DNA of 64,000 nucleotides from 21-14-0-10-47-8 sp966211455 (GTDB lineage Bacteria > Bdellovibrionota > Bdellovibrionia > Bdellovibrionales > Bdellovibrionaceae), in assembly GCA_966211455.1 (NCBI GenBank), contig CBIHNI010000014.1, positions 1 to 64,000 on the forward strand, in the 5' to 3' direction. The notes under the pieces were generated by a model. The model was not told the DNA's origin and did not search any database. It worked only from the letters and a program-made list of their open reading frames with translations. The position numbers and the translations under genes are program-made. How positions within the stretch are numbered: position 1 is the stretch's first letter; each line of letters opens with the position of its first letter. Below are positions 40,640 through 49,688 of the stretch, piece by piece.

Positions 40640-41604
40640 TTCGTTTCAAAGATACCGGGATCGCTGGCGCGATTTAAAAGTTCCACAGAAGGACCATCCA
40701 ACTTCAGCTCGCAGGCAGCGGTCAGATCTTTCATCTGCGCAAGCGAGGTGGCGCTGGCAATCGGCGCGGTGATCGTCGGCTGTTGCATCAGCCAAGCCAG
40801 AGACACTTGCGTTGGATTGCTTCGATGTTCTTTGCTGACGCGGTCCAAGGCTTCCAGAATTTTTGTTCCCCGGTCGTTGAGATATTTTTCCATACGGCCG
40901 CCGCGGATGCTTTTTGAAAAATCTTTTTCCGAGCGGTACTTGCCGGTCAGAAAACCACTGGCCAAAGCATAGTAAGGAGTCACGCCCAAACCGAATTCTT
41001 CACAAACCGGTTTCAATTCCAATTCGAAATGACCGCGATCGTAAAGATTGTAAAGTGGCTGCAGAGATTGATAAGCGGGCGAGGTGTTGCGGTGGCTGGT
41101 TTCGATCGCCTTACGCAGGCGTTTGGCCGAGTAATTGGAAGCTCCGCTGACGCGAATTTTTCCGTGCTTGATCAACATGCCGTAGGTTTCAGAAATCTCG
41201 TCAGCTGGAACGGAATCATCTTCTTGGTGAGAAATGTAAAGATCAATCACATCCGTTTGCAGTCGCTTCAGGGACGCTTCGACCGCCGACAGAATGTAGT
41301 TGCGAGCCAGACCTTTTTTTGTCGGGCCCATTTCCATTCCGACCTTGGTGGCGATCACAAGCTTGTTGCGATTTCCGCGAGCCTTCATCCATTTGCCAAT
41401 GATCGTTTCGGATTCACCGCCATGATTGCCTGAAGCCCAGCGCGAGTAAACATCGGCCGTGTCGATAAAGTTTCCTCCGGCTTCGATGTAAGCGTCGAGA
41501 AGCTGAAAAGAGGTGGTCTCGTCCACGGTCCAACCGAAAACGTTGCCCCCGAGACAGAGATTCGAAACTTCCAATCCTGAATTTCCTAAAGTTCTTTTCT
41601 TCAT
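40636..41604 (-). CDS. Aldo/keto reductase
   Basis: NADPH-dependent oxidoreductase of 322 residues, with the TIM-barrel fold. The catalytic tetrad is visible: D48 (FIDTADVY), Y53, K87 (IATKVG) and H126 (YISHQED). The C-terminal cofactor region VSLAWLMQQPTITAPIASAT matches members of the AKR11/12-like group. Coupled to the membrane-protein gene by a 4-base overlap. The substrate is unknown. Confidence 0.93.
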   Translation of the reverse strand: MKKRTLGNSGLEVSNLCLGGNVFGWTVDETTSFQLLDAYIEAGGNFIDTADVYSRWASGNHGGESETIIGKWMKARGNRNKLVIATKVGMEMGPTKKGLARNYILSAVEASLKRLQTDVIDLYISHQEDDSVPADEISETYGMLIKHGKIRVSGASNYSAKRLRKAIETSHRNTSPAYQSLQPLYNLYDRGHFELELKPVCEEFGLGVTPYYALASGFLTGKYRSEKDFSKSIRGGRMEKYLNDRGTKILEALDRVSKEHRSNPTQVSLAWLMQQPTITAPIASATSLAQMKDLTAACELKLDGPSVELLNRASDPGIFETK

Positions 41605-41796
41605 AGAAAAATCATAGGCTTCCCAGAGGAGAATACAACACGGAAATGCGCCGTTTCATTGTTTGTAGATGGCCTTTTTCTTGCTCGTATCATGGGATGG
41701 CGTCGTGCTTGGCGCTTATGGACGATTTGAAGACGAAGATGACCACCAAAAGGGGGAAAATTGGAACGACAGAACTTGCAAACCGAGTCAAAAAAC

Positions 41797-42234
41797 ATGA
41801 ATCGCTATCCTGCCAATCTCAACCACGAGCTGGTGGATTTGGAAAAGAAATACTGGCAGGCCATCAAAGATGGAGACGTGGAAACCATGTTGTCTTTAAC
41901 CGACAATCCAAGCTTGGTAGCGGGGGCTTCGGGGGTCGCCAGCTTCGACCGCGAAGCGATGGAGAAAATGATCAAAGCCGCGAGCTACACTTTGCAAAAC
42001 TATGAATTCTTAGATGACGATTTTAAAGTGCGCATGCTGGGCGAAGACGCCGCCGTTGTCGCTTACAAAGTCCGCGAAGATATGACGGTCGATAATGAGA
42101 CCTTAAGTTTTGAAGCGGCGGAAACTTCGACCTGGGTTCGGCGGGATGGCAAGTGGGTCTGCGCCCTGCACACCGAATCGATTGCGGGCGATCCGTTTGG
42201 CCGTGACAAAGTTCAAAGCGCCAAGGGCATGTAG
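41797..42234 (+). CDS. SnoaL-like (DUF4440-type) protein
   Basis: About 145 residues of the cone-shaped NTF2/SnoaL fold: VDLEKKYWQAIKDGDVETML, SLVAGASGVASFDREAMEKM, and VREDMTVDNETLSFEAAETS, then WVRRDGKWVCALHTESIAG. Proteins of this type bind small molecules or act as dimeric enzymes; no catalytic residues are evident. The start could be the ATG at 41797 or a TTG at 41761 which has AGGGGGA just upstream. It is divergent from the aldo/keto reductase and converges with the histidine kinase group. Confidence 0.75.
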   Translation: MNRYPANLNHELVDLEKKYWQAIKDGDVETMLSLTDNPSLVAGASGVASFDREAMEKMIKAASYTLQNYEFLDDDFKVRMLGEDAAVVAYKVREDMTVDNETLSFEAAETSTWVRRDGKWVCALHTESIAGDPFGRDKVQSAKGM

Positions 42235-42251
42235 ATCTCAGCTCGGCGTTC

Positions 42252-44330
42252 TTAAATGGCTTTTGCGACCTTCGTTTTCTGCTTCTTCGGAAGATGGATC
42301 ATGAACTGCGTATTGGGATCGGTCGGATTCAAAGAAATCGAACCTTGATGGGATTCAATGATTCCTTTTGAAACGCTCAGCCCCATTCCGGTTCCCTGAC
42401 CAATTTTCTTCGTCGTGAAGAATGGCTGAAACAGCTTGGCTCGCTGATTGGCGTCTAAACCCTGACCGCTATCCGTAAACAGAATTTTGAAACCGGCTTG
42501 GTCTTCTACAATCTGGATGCGAATCCATTTGTCATCTTCAGAGCGGTTTAAAACCGCATCGTGGGCGTTATTCAACAGATTCAAAAACACCTGTGAAATG
42601 GGTCCGGACTGACATTCCAAGTTAAGATCAGACGCATGGTACTCGAGATGAATTTGGATGCCGGCTGCGGTGTAGCGCTCGTAGCACATATTCAGTGAGT
42701 TCTGAATCAAGTCATAAAGACTGTGGGTGTGAAAGGTTTCCGTCGTCGAATCACCGGCAAAAGAGCGAAGCCCGGTGATGATTTTTGAAATCCGTCCCAC
42801 CGTCGTTGAGATGAGCTGAGAAATTTCCCCCAGCTGCTGGGGCTCGACACGCGGATTCAGGGTCATCTGCATCATGCGCTCCGAATTGAGACTGATGATA
42901 TTCAGTGGCGTATTCAGCTCGTGCGCAAGGCCTGCCGCCATTTCCCCCAGGGCCGCCAATTTGGCCGAGTGAAGAGCGATGACCTTTTGTTCGGCCAGTT
43001 CGGAGGTGCGCCTTTCGACCAATAGCTCCAGTTCGGCATTGTGCTTTTCAATTCTTTGATCACGATCTTCAATGGTTCGCGACATGGTCTGCACCGAGTG
43101 AACAAGATCTCCGATCTCGTCCGCGTGATCGTAAGAGATATGAACCTTGTACTGTCCCTTGGTGATTTTCTTGGTGGCCGCCAGCAGATCCAACAAAGGT
43201 TTGCGGATACGGGTCGCCAGCACCTGATACAAAAGATAAAGCTCGAAAAGCAGAGATAAGATCCCGGCGGCAAACACCCAACCGGCGTTATTGATCGCGG
43301 TCCACCAGATGCGTTCTTGCGGATAAGTCGTGACGAAGATCCATCCGGGGCCTGCAAGTTTGTAATGCGCCATCAAGAAATTCAGACCGGATTTTTTCAC
43401 CCGATTGGTGCCAAAATCATTCGGACTTTGCGACGAGGTCTCCCAAATTGCGGACAGCAAAGGATCTTTCAGATCGGCGATTTTCACGACGCCATCGTTG
43501 GCTTTGAGCTGTTCCATGATGTGCGCACCGGCGATCACGTAGCCTTTTTCCGTCACCACGTAATTGCTGGCACCGTCCAGACGCACGTTGATCGTGCGGT
43601 CCAGAAGCTCTTTCACCATCAAATCATGACTGACGTTTCCAATGTAGCGGTCTCCGATATAAATCGGTGTCGTCGCGGTCGTCATCCAGATCGAGCTGAC
43701 CTTATCGAAGAAAAGATCTGTCCACACGGCTTTTCGCTGGGGATTTTTTTCTGGAGTGGCGGAGGAGTGATAGATCTCGTTTCCGACATTCAATTGGTCA
43801 TTGGCATTGAAAACCCATTTCGGATCCTCGGGCCAATAAAGGACGAGCGCGTTTTCTGAAAAACTGAAATACAAATCCTGAAAGCTTGAATGAAAGCCGA
43901 CGCCAAAGCGGTTGACGATATCGTAAGCGGTTACGACTTTTCTTTTGAGATCGGCCGTGATCTTCGCACCTTTGCCGATAAAGATTCCTGTCATATGGGT
44001 GCCGTCGAAATTCGGATCCGAATTTCGCATCACACCGTCTGGATACATTTTAACCAGTGATTTGAAGCGACGATCGATTTCGGCATTCGAAGGAAGATTG
44101 AAGACTTGCAAATACTCTTTGCTGACCACTTCATGGTTCTGCCGGGCTAAGATGAACTGGCTCGCCTCGCGGCTGCCGCGCTCTTCGATGTATTTGTCCA
44201 AAATTCCCATCATCTCCAGCTCAATGACATGCCCCAAATGAAGGATGGATGCCAAAGTGGCGATTGAAATGATCAGCGTCAGACGGAAGCTCATCTGTTT
44301 CAAGGTGCGGGTGACAAACGAGTCGGTCAT
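42252..44330 (-). CDS. Membrane histidine kinase with dCache-like sensor and HAMP
   Basis: 692 residues. A membrane segment is at about 15-35, then a large extracytoplasmic region (about 36-345) that looks like a Cache-type sensor (WMTTATTPIYIGDRYIGNVS, AHYKLAGPGWIFVTTYPQER), a second membrane segment (about 350-372), a HAMP domain, a coiled coil, then HisKA (MAAGLAHELNTPLNIISLN) and HATPase_c (FTDSGQGLDANQRAKLFQPF, KIGQGTGMGLSVSKGIIESH). The ATG overlaps the upstream kinase stop codon (ATGA). It is the last of a three-gene group with a PAS kinase and an HD-GYP regulator, so they probably make one pathway. Confidence 0.93.
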   Translation of the reverse strand: MTDSFVTRTLKQMSFRLTLIISIATLASILHLGHVIELEMMGILDKYIEERGSREASQFILARQNHEVVSKEYLQVFNLPSNAEIDRRFKSLVKMYPDGVMRNSDPNFDGTHMTGIFIGKGAKITADLKRKVVTAYDIVNRFGVGFHSSFQDLYFSFSENALVLYWPEDPKWVFNANDQLNVGNEIYHSSATPEKNPQRKAVWTDLFFDKVSSIWMTTATTPIYIGDRYIGNVSHDLMVKELLDRTINVRLDGASNYVVTEKGYVIAGAHIMEQLKANDGVVKIADLKDPLLSAIWETSSQSPNDFGTNRVKKSGLNFLMAHYKLAGPGWIFVTTYPQERIWWTAINNAGWVFAAGILSLLFELYLLYQVLATRIRKPLLDLLAATKKITKGQYKVHISYDHADEIGDLVHSVQTMSRTIEDRDQRIEKHNAELELLVERRTSELAEQKVIALHSAKLAALGEMAAGLAHELNTPLNIISLNSERMMQMTLNPRVEPQQLGEISQLISTTVGRISKIITGLRSFAGDSTTETFHTHSLYDLIQNSLNMCYERYTAAGIQIHLEYHASDLNLECQSGPISQVFLNLLNNAHDAVLNRSEDDKWIRIQIVEDQAGFKILFTDSGQGLDANQRAKLFQPFFTTKKIGQGTGMGLSVSKGIIESHQGSISLNPTDPNTQFMIHLPKKQKTKVAKAI

Positions 44331-45838
44331 GCGGCAGCCACCTTGGCGACCGGAAATCTTAAGACAAAGCAGGTGTTCGGCCCACCGCTCTGAAGAACCA
44401 AATCACCACCATGGGATTTCATAATATTTTTTGACATCGAAAGACCCAGGCCCGTTCCTTCTTTCGGCCCCTTGGTCGTAAAGAAGCTTTCAAACAATTT
44501 CCCGGCCACCTCGGGTGGAATGCCGTGCCCGCTGTCGGTGAAGACCAACTCCAGAAATCCCGGTGAAGATCTGACCTCGATCCGAATCCATTTCTCCGAC
44601 AGCGTTTTGATGGCATCGCACGAATTATTCACCAGGTTCATTAACACCTGGGAAATTTGAATGGGATGACAAACCAACTGCAGATCTTTGGGAACGGCAC
44701 TGAAATCGAATTTGATCTGCTCTTGTTTCAAACGGTGAGAGCAGACGGATAAAACCTCGTCGATCACCGAATGCAAAGAGGTTAGTTCGTGGATTTCGTC
44801 ATTGTCCTTGCGCGCGTAAGAGCGCATGGCTTTGATAATTTTCGAAATGCGAAAGACCATGTCGTTGATTTGGTTCAGGTGCCCTTCGATTTTTTCTTTG
44901 GAGCTATTATCTTTACTCAGCTCGCGGGCCGCCACTTCGGCCAAAATACCGATCGACCCCAGTGGGGTATTGATCTCGTGCGCCACACCGCCGGCCATCT
45001 CGCCGATGGAAACCAAGCGCGAGGCCTGATGCATTTTCTCGGTCTGTTCGCGAAGCTGCAGCTCTTGCTCTTTTAATTTTGTCAGATCCTGGAACATGCC
45101 ATCCCAATAGGTACAGCCATTTTCATCAGCGTAAGGATTTGAATGGGCTTCGATATGCAGGGTTTGCCCCTGCGAATCGATGACCCGCCCTTGCCACTTC
45201 CAGGGTTTGCGATCGCGAATGGTTTCATCCATGACGGTGAAAAACTCGGCACGGTCATCCGGATGCAAAAGTTCAAACATATGTTCGGCTCGGCCCATGA
45301 TTTCTTCCGGATCGATGCCGAAGATATCTTTGAACTTTCGACTGATGTAAGTGAAAGACATGTGGTTTTCGGGGGTCACTTGAAATTGAAACAAAACGCC
45401 GGGCGCATTGTTCGAGATGGATTGCAATTGCTGTCTTTGGCGGAGACTTTCGTCGATCGCCATTTTGATCGGGGTGATATCTTGGCTGACGCCGATCAAA
45501 AGAGAAGGCTGGCCGGCTTCGTCACAGACCACATGCCGCCAGGATTGGAACCAGCGGACTTCGCCATTGGCGTTTTTGAAACTTTCTTCCGGAATTTGCA
45601 ACAGCTGTTTGCTTTCGACCGTTTCGATATCCTTGGCGCGAATGAGATGGGCCACGTCCGAAGAGAAAAGTTGATAATCCGTTTTGCCTACCACATCGGT
45701 GGCCGAAAATGCCCAGGCCTCTTGCGCTTTTTTATTCCACAAAACGAAACGATAGTCGTCGCGGATGTTTTTGATAAAGACCGCCACCGGCAGGTCATCC
45801 AAAACAGTTCGAAGCTGCGAATGGATGGCTGTTTTCAT
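44327..45838 (-). CDS. PAS-PAS soluble histidine kinase
   Basis: 503 residues. Two PAS domains: residues about 10-130 (ATDVVGKTDYQLFSSD, NANGEVRWFQSWRHVV) and about 135-255 (FTYISRKFKDIFGIDPEEIM). A coiled linker leads to HisKA (MAGGVAHEINTPLGSIGILA) and HATPase_c (MNLVNNSCDAIKTLSEKW, FTDSGHGIPPEVAGKLFESF, EGTGLGLSMSKNIMKS). There is no membrane segment. It overlaps the downstream kinase by four bases and lies 6 bp past the HD-GYP regulator, so it very likely phosphorylates that regulator; the two kinases may work together. Confidence 0.94.
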   Translation of the reverse strand: MKTAIHSQLRTVLDDLPVAVFIKNIRDDYRFVLWNKKAQEAWAFSATDVVGKTDYQLFSSDVAHLIRAKDIETVESKQLLQIPEESFKNANGEVRWFQSWRHVVCDEAGQPSLLIGVSQDITPIKMAIDESLRQRQQLQSISNNAPGVLFQFQVTPENHMSFTYISRKFKDIFGIDPEEIMGRAEHMFELLHPDDRAEFFTVMDETIRDRKPWKWQGRVIDSQGQTLHIEAHSNPYADENGCTYWDGMFQDLTKLKEQELQLREQTEKMHQASRLVSIGEMAGGVAHEINTPLGSIGILAEVAARELSKDNSSKEKIEGHLNQINDMVFRISKIIKAMRSYARKDNDEIHELTSLHSVIDEVLSVCSHRLKQEQIKFDFSAVPKDLQLVCHPIQISQVLMNLVNNSCDAIKTLSEKWIRIEVRSSPGFLELVFTDSGHGIPPEVAGKLFESFFTTKGPKEGTGLGLSMSKNIMKSHGGDLVLQSGGPNTCFVLRFPVAKVAAA

Positions 45839-45844
45839 TGGATT

Positions 45845-47245
45845 TTAGGCCGCAGGCTTCAAGCGCGCCAAAGGACCTGGCAACGGATAATCGAAAAGTT
45901 CCATCAGCGCTTTCATATAATGGGGCTCCAATTCGCTGCCTTTCATCTCCCAAAGTTCTGACAAAGCGGGATTCCAGGGTGTGGCGCTATCGGGCTTATA
46001 CTTTAAGCAGGTGTGAAAAAAATCATCCGCCAAATGAATCATCTTGGCGAGCGGATGGATGCGGGCGCCGGCCAGTCCCAAGGGATAACCGGTTCCCAGA
46101 TTGTTTTCGTGGTGCTGAAAGGCGATTTGCACCACATCCGTCGGAAATCCAGGCATCGAGCTGAGAAGGTCTTTTCCGCGTTGGGCATGCGATTCGTACA
46201 ATGTGACCTCGGCCGATGTCATTTCGCGACGGGATTTCTGCAGCAGGGTTGGTGGCAGTTCTTTTTTCCCGATGTCATGAAACAAACCGCCCAACGACAG
46301 CTTCATCAAGGTCTGCTGGCTTCGCCAATTCATTCTTTTGGCGATCAAACAGCTTAACACTGAAACCGCGACGCTGTGGGCGTAAACCACATCCGAATTG
46401 GATTTCAGCAAAAGCAACAGGTCGAAAACTTCGGGCTCGTCGCCGATCACGGTTAATGTGTTATTGACGATATTCTGTGAGAATTCGACATCCTGGGGCT
46501 GCAGATTGGTCACAAAAGCTTGGTTGAGAAGCATTTCGCCCGTGTGCTTAAAAACTTTGATTTTTTGCTCGCGGGAGACCTGCTTCGATTTTCCAACCGC
46601 ACGCGCCAGGCGCAATGTAAAGCCCGCGTATTTTGCAAAGTCTTTCACGTGCACATAAAAGTATTCGACCTTTTTTTCCTTGTAGGTCTGAATTCTTTGC
46701 AGCTGAATTTCGGCCCCTTCGCGGGCGACTTTGATAAATTTATTCTCGGTCAGTCGGATGTAAATGTCAGACGGCAGGGTTGAAGCCGAGGTGAACTCGT
46801 CGACGTGAATCTTACAGAATGAAAATTCGTCTTCATCCGCCGGGGCTTCGGCATGGGTCTCTTTAACGGTCAGAACGCGTTCGACGGCATCCAGAAGATC
46901 TTTTGTCTTAAACGGTTTGGGCAGAAACTCGTTCGCCCCCAGTTCGATCGCGTGTTTGGCTTCCAGGATTTCAGAAAATCCGGTCATGACGATAAATTTG
47001 GTCTGAGGATGGATCGAACGCACCAGACGTAATAGGGAAGCTCCGTCCATTTCCGGCATGCGCACGTCAGTCAGCACAATATCAAATTGATTCTGATTCA
47101 GGCCTAAGATCGTTTTTGCGGCCAAGCCGTTTTCGGCAAAACGCACGAGGAAGCCTTCGGATTCAAAGATTTGGCCCAGTAAATTGCGGAAGGCTTCGTC
47201 GTCTTCGACAATCAAAACCTGCTTTTTTTTCTGATCTAACGACAT
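45845..47245 (-). CDS. Response regulator with receiver and HD-GYP domain
   Basis: 466 residues. Receiver domain: VLIVEDDEAFRNLLG with the acidic pair, phosphosite in IVLTDVRMPEMDG, Thr in VMTGF and Lys in LPKPF. A middle region (about 135-265) links to the HD-GYP domain: LGGLFHDIGKKELPPTLLQK, YESHAQRGKDLLSSM, HHENNLGTGYPLGLAGARIH. HD-GYP proteins break down cyclic-di-GMP. The usual D of the HHExxDGxGYP motif is L here (HHENNLGTGYP), so activity may be altered. First of the three-gene group; divergent from the CheX gene. Confidence 0.92.
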   Translation of the reverse strand: MSLDQKKKQVLIVEDDEAFRNLLGQIFESEGFLVRFAENGLAAKTILGLNQNQFDIVLTDVRMPEMDGASLLRLVRSIHPQTKFIVMTGFSEILEAKHAIELGANEFLPKPFKTKDLLDAVERVLTVKETHAEAPADEDEFSFCKIHVDEFTSASTLPSDIYIRLTENKFIKVAREGAEIQLQRIQTYKEKKVEYFYVHVKDFAKYAGFTLRLARAVGKSKQVSREQKIKVFKHTGEMLLNQAFVTNLQPQDVEFSQNIVNNTLTVIGDEPEVFDLLLLLKSNSDVVYAHSVAVSVLSCLIAKRMNWRSQQTLMKLSLGGLFHDIGKKELPPTLLQKSRREMTSAEVTLYESHAQRGKDLLSSMPGFPTDVVQIAFQHHENNLGTGYPLGLAGARIHPLAKMIHLADDFFHTCLKYKPDSATPWNPALSELWEMKGSELEPHYMKALMELFDYPLPGPLARLKPAA

Positions 47246-47375
47246 ATGTGTTTAGCCTTTCATAAACAATCGGCATTTTACTTGGAGATCTTGAAGGCGA
47301 ACCGGGTTTTTTCTAAAATGTCGGCAAATATTCAAATTGATCCATAAACAGACAAGTTTCTGTAAATCTCGAACC

Positions 47376-48332
47376 ATGACTGCCTTTAGAGACTTGAGAA
47401 AACTAAAGATTGCTCCGTTATTAACAGGGATGTCGCACGCAAGTCCGATCAAAAAATTGATTCTCTATTTGGGACAACCCGAATTTGAGGCCGAAAAGGT
47501 TCGCGAAGATCTAGCGCAAGAAATGGGCTCGCGTGCAAATCCGCTATTTGTCTTTGCGAAAGACGGGGCCGAAGCCGAACGACGGATCGCCAATCAAAAA
47601 TTTGATGCGATAGTCATCGATCACAAAGCGCCTCGACTTTTGGAAGGGCATTTTCTGCAAGACCTGAAGACCTCGAAGAACGCGGCCGGTGCGGCGGTGA
47701 TCGTGCTGGTACCGCAGGAAAACTGGGTGCTTCCTCCTGAGCTGAACGAGGTCGAGCAAAGAATCGTGACCCCGTTTACGTCGGATATTTTGGTCCGGGC
47801 TTTGGCAAAAGCCATGGTGTTGCCGGCACCCGTCGCGAAGGCCGCTTTCGCCGTCGATGCCCGGGTGGTCAATGCCTTGGTGAAGGCGACAGGTTTTATC
47901 TGTCAGCAGTATGGCATGGAAACTGGCATGTTTCAAAAACCGCAAATTCGTAAAAACTCAGAGAGCTGGGCGGGCGACATCGCGGCTTCGATCGAAATCA
48001 AAAGCCGTCTTTTTCAGGGACTTTTGCTGGTCTCTTTTGATCAGAAGGTTTATCTGAAGATGCTTGAAAATATGCTGGGCGAAGCTCAAGCCGAAATCAA
48101 TGACGAAAACAAAGATGCCATCGGCGAGTTGGCGAACCAGATCCTGGGTAATGCCAAATCGGATTTCACCCAGTACGAAGTGGGCATGAGCATTCCGCAG
48201 ATTTTGGCCAAAGGAAATGTGCCCAGCTGTCCATCAGGGACGGCCTCGATTCTTTTGACCGCGCAGACGGACTTTGGATCTTATTATATCGAAGTGATGG
48301 CATTCCCGGTCGTGGCTGGAAAAGCCGCTTAA
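47376..48332 (+). CDS. Pseudo-receiver fused to CheX-type phosphatase domain
   Basis: About 318 residues. The first 150 resemble a receiver fold (KKLILYLGQPEFEAEKVRED, then FDAIVIDHKAPRLLEGHFLQ) but the acidic pair is replaced by YLG and the conserved Lys is missing in IVTPFTSD, so it is a degenerate receiver. The second half is CheX-like, with the catalytic E-x2-N in AIGELANQILGNAKS, used to dephosphorylate CheY in the CheC/CheX family. The start is uncertain: ATG at 47376 or 47430; neither has a good ribosome-binding site. It is divergent from the HD-GYP gene, whose receiver could be its target, which is inference. Confidence 0.8.
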   Translation: MTAFRDLRKLKIAPLLTGMSHASPIKKLILYLGQPEFEAEKVREDLAQEMGSRANPLFVFAKDGAEAERRIANQKFDAIVIDHKAPRLLEGHFLQDLKTSKNAAGAAVIVLVPQENWVLPPELNEVEQRIVTPFTSDILVRALAKAMVLPAPVAKAAFAVDARVVNALVKATGFICQQYGMETGMFQKPQIRKNSESWAGDIAASIEIKSRLFQGLLLVSFDQKVYLKMLENMLGEAQAEINDENKDAIGELANQILGNAKSDFTQYEVGMSIPQILAKGNVPSCPSGTASILLTAQTDFGSYYIEVMAFPVVAGKAA

Positions 48333-48342
48333 TACTGAAATA

Positions 48343-49110
48343 TCAATGGCGGGGCGCGGGCGCCGTGGGAGTCGCCGTTCCAGAGTGCGAGGCCTTCAGT
48401 CCGCGGTTGAAAATATCGATGATCTCTTGCGCGCGCGGATGATTTTTTCCCACCATCAAAAAGTATTCAGCGCCTTGGGCGCGTCCTTCGAAGGATATGA
48501 ATTTATCTTTGAACTGCGGATTCTGAGAAATAATATGATTCCCCACCGGCTCGGAAATCGGCACGCAGTCCACGCGGCCCAGGGCCAGCATATCAAAGCA
48601 AGCATCGATGTTCATCGGCTGCACCAATTTCATCTGGCCTTTGCGGATGAAAGCATCGTAGCCGATGCGCTCGTATCCCAGCGGGGAGCACAGGGTTTTT
48701 CCAGCCAAATCGTCAGGCGATTTGTAGCCGCGCTCTTTCAGTACGAAAAGACGAGACGGGGCATTGTAGAACATATCCGAAAACAGAAAATCTTTTTCAC
48801 GGGTCGCCGATTTCACATACGGAAAAGTGCCATCAAAAGTTGCGGTCTTGGTGGCCTCGGCCCCGCGCACCCAGGGTTGGTAAGAGACCTTGATCTCGAA
48901 ACCTTGGCTTGCAAAAGCCTTGCGAACAATCGCCGTGGTGATGCCGCCGTCGGCCGCTTTTTCGTCGACCAACGGAAGATAATTGGGGCCGGAAACCAGG
49001 TGTATCAAGTGAGAGGTCGCGGGAGCAGTGGTGGTTGTGGTCGGGGTGGCAAAAGCGGGTGATAGGCCGATGACACTGAGCCATAGAACTTTGAACATTG
49101 CCGGTCGCAC
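48343..49110 (-). CDS. Periplasmic solute-binding protein, SBP_bac_3-like
   Basis: 255 residues. After a signal peptide and Thr/Ala-rich spacer, the sequence follows the polar-amino-acid binding protein pattern: GPNYLPLVDEKAADGGITTA, VSYQPWVRGAEATKTATFDG, FLFSDMFYNAPSRLFVL and DDLAGKTLCSPLGYERIGYD. The start is a GTG at 49110 with GGAGG 6 bases upstream. No permease or ATPase is nearby, so it may be a sensory or stand-alone binding protein, possibly for the adjacent kinases; this is inference. It converges on the CheX gene. Confidence 0.8.
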   Translation of the reverse strand: MRPAMFKVLWLSVIGLSPAFATPTTTTTAPATSHLIHLVSGPNYLPLVDEKAADGGITTAIVRKAFASQGFEIKVSYQPWVRGAEATKTATFDGTFPYVKSATREKDFLFSDMFYNAPSRLFVLKERGYKSPDDLAGKTLCSPLGYERIGYDAFIRKGQMKLVQPMNIDACFDMLALGRVDCVPISEPVGNHIISQNPQFKDKFISFEGRAQGAEYFLMVGKNHPRAQEIIDIFNRGLKASHSGTATPTAPAPRH

Positions 49111-49253
49111 CCAGTTCCTCCGCTTTACAGAACATTGAATCAGGTTACGCTCAAATTTTGGGCGCCTTTTTCAGAGATATCAAGTCAGTATTTCAATGAC
49201 CTAAGTTTAAACTGGAAAAAATCCGGGAATTCCCTAAAATATCTTAAGTTCTG

Positions 49254-49688
49254 ATGAAAACGATCGATCCCATGACCCAAACAATTCCCGAAAAACTGGT
49301 TCCGCATTTTATAGCGGTCGTTAAAGACTGGCTGGAAGAGATGAAGCCGGCTTTGGATGCCGGGGACTTTGAGGTCTTGGATCCCAACCATTACGTGGTC
49401 ATGCATGATTTTCTTTTGCCGGATTTAGAGCAAGGGCAGGGCGGCGATATTCCGTTGAGCCGGCTGATCGAAAAAGGCTGTCGCATGATGATGGCGCAAG
49501 TTCCATTCTACCTAAATAAGATGCGCGGAAAAATTTCGGTCGCCGACCAAAGCGCGATTCAGTATTTGTTTTGTCAGTATCAGCTGCAGCTCACCACGGA
49601 ATATGTGGAAGCCGTCGGGCCGCAGTACTTTCATGAAAACACGGAAGCGATTGCGGCTCGTTTGAAAGAGATTCTTCAAATTCTTTGA
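49254..49688 (+). CDS. Hypothetical helical protein, 144 residues
   Basis: No family recognised. The protein is soluble and predicted helical throughout (KLVPHFIAVVKDWLEEMKPA, SRLIEKGCRMMMAQVPFYLN), with no signal peptide. The start may be the ATG at 49254 or the one six codons later. It ends immediately before the convergent secreted-protein gene. Confidence 0.65.
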   Translation: MKTIDPMTQTIPEKLVPHFIAVVKDWLEEMKPALDAGDFEVLDPNHYVVMHDFLLPDLEQGQGGDIPLSRLIEKGCRMMMAQVPFYLNKMRGKISVADQSAIQYLFCQYQLQLTTEYVEAVGPQYFHENTEAIAARLKEILQIL

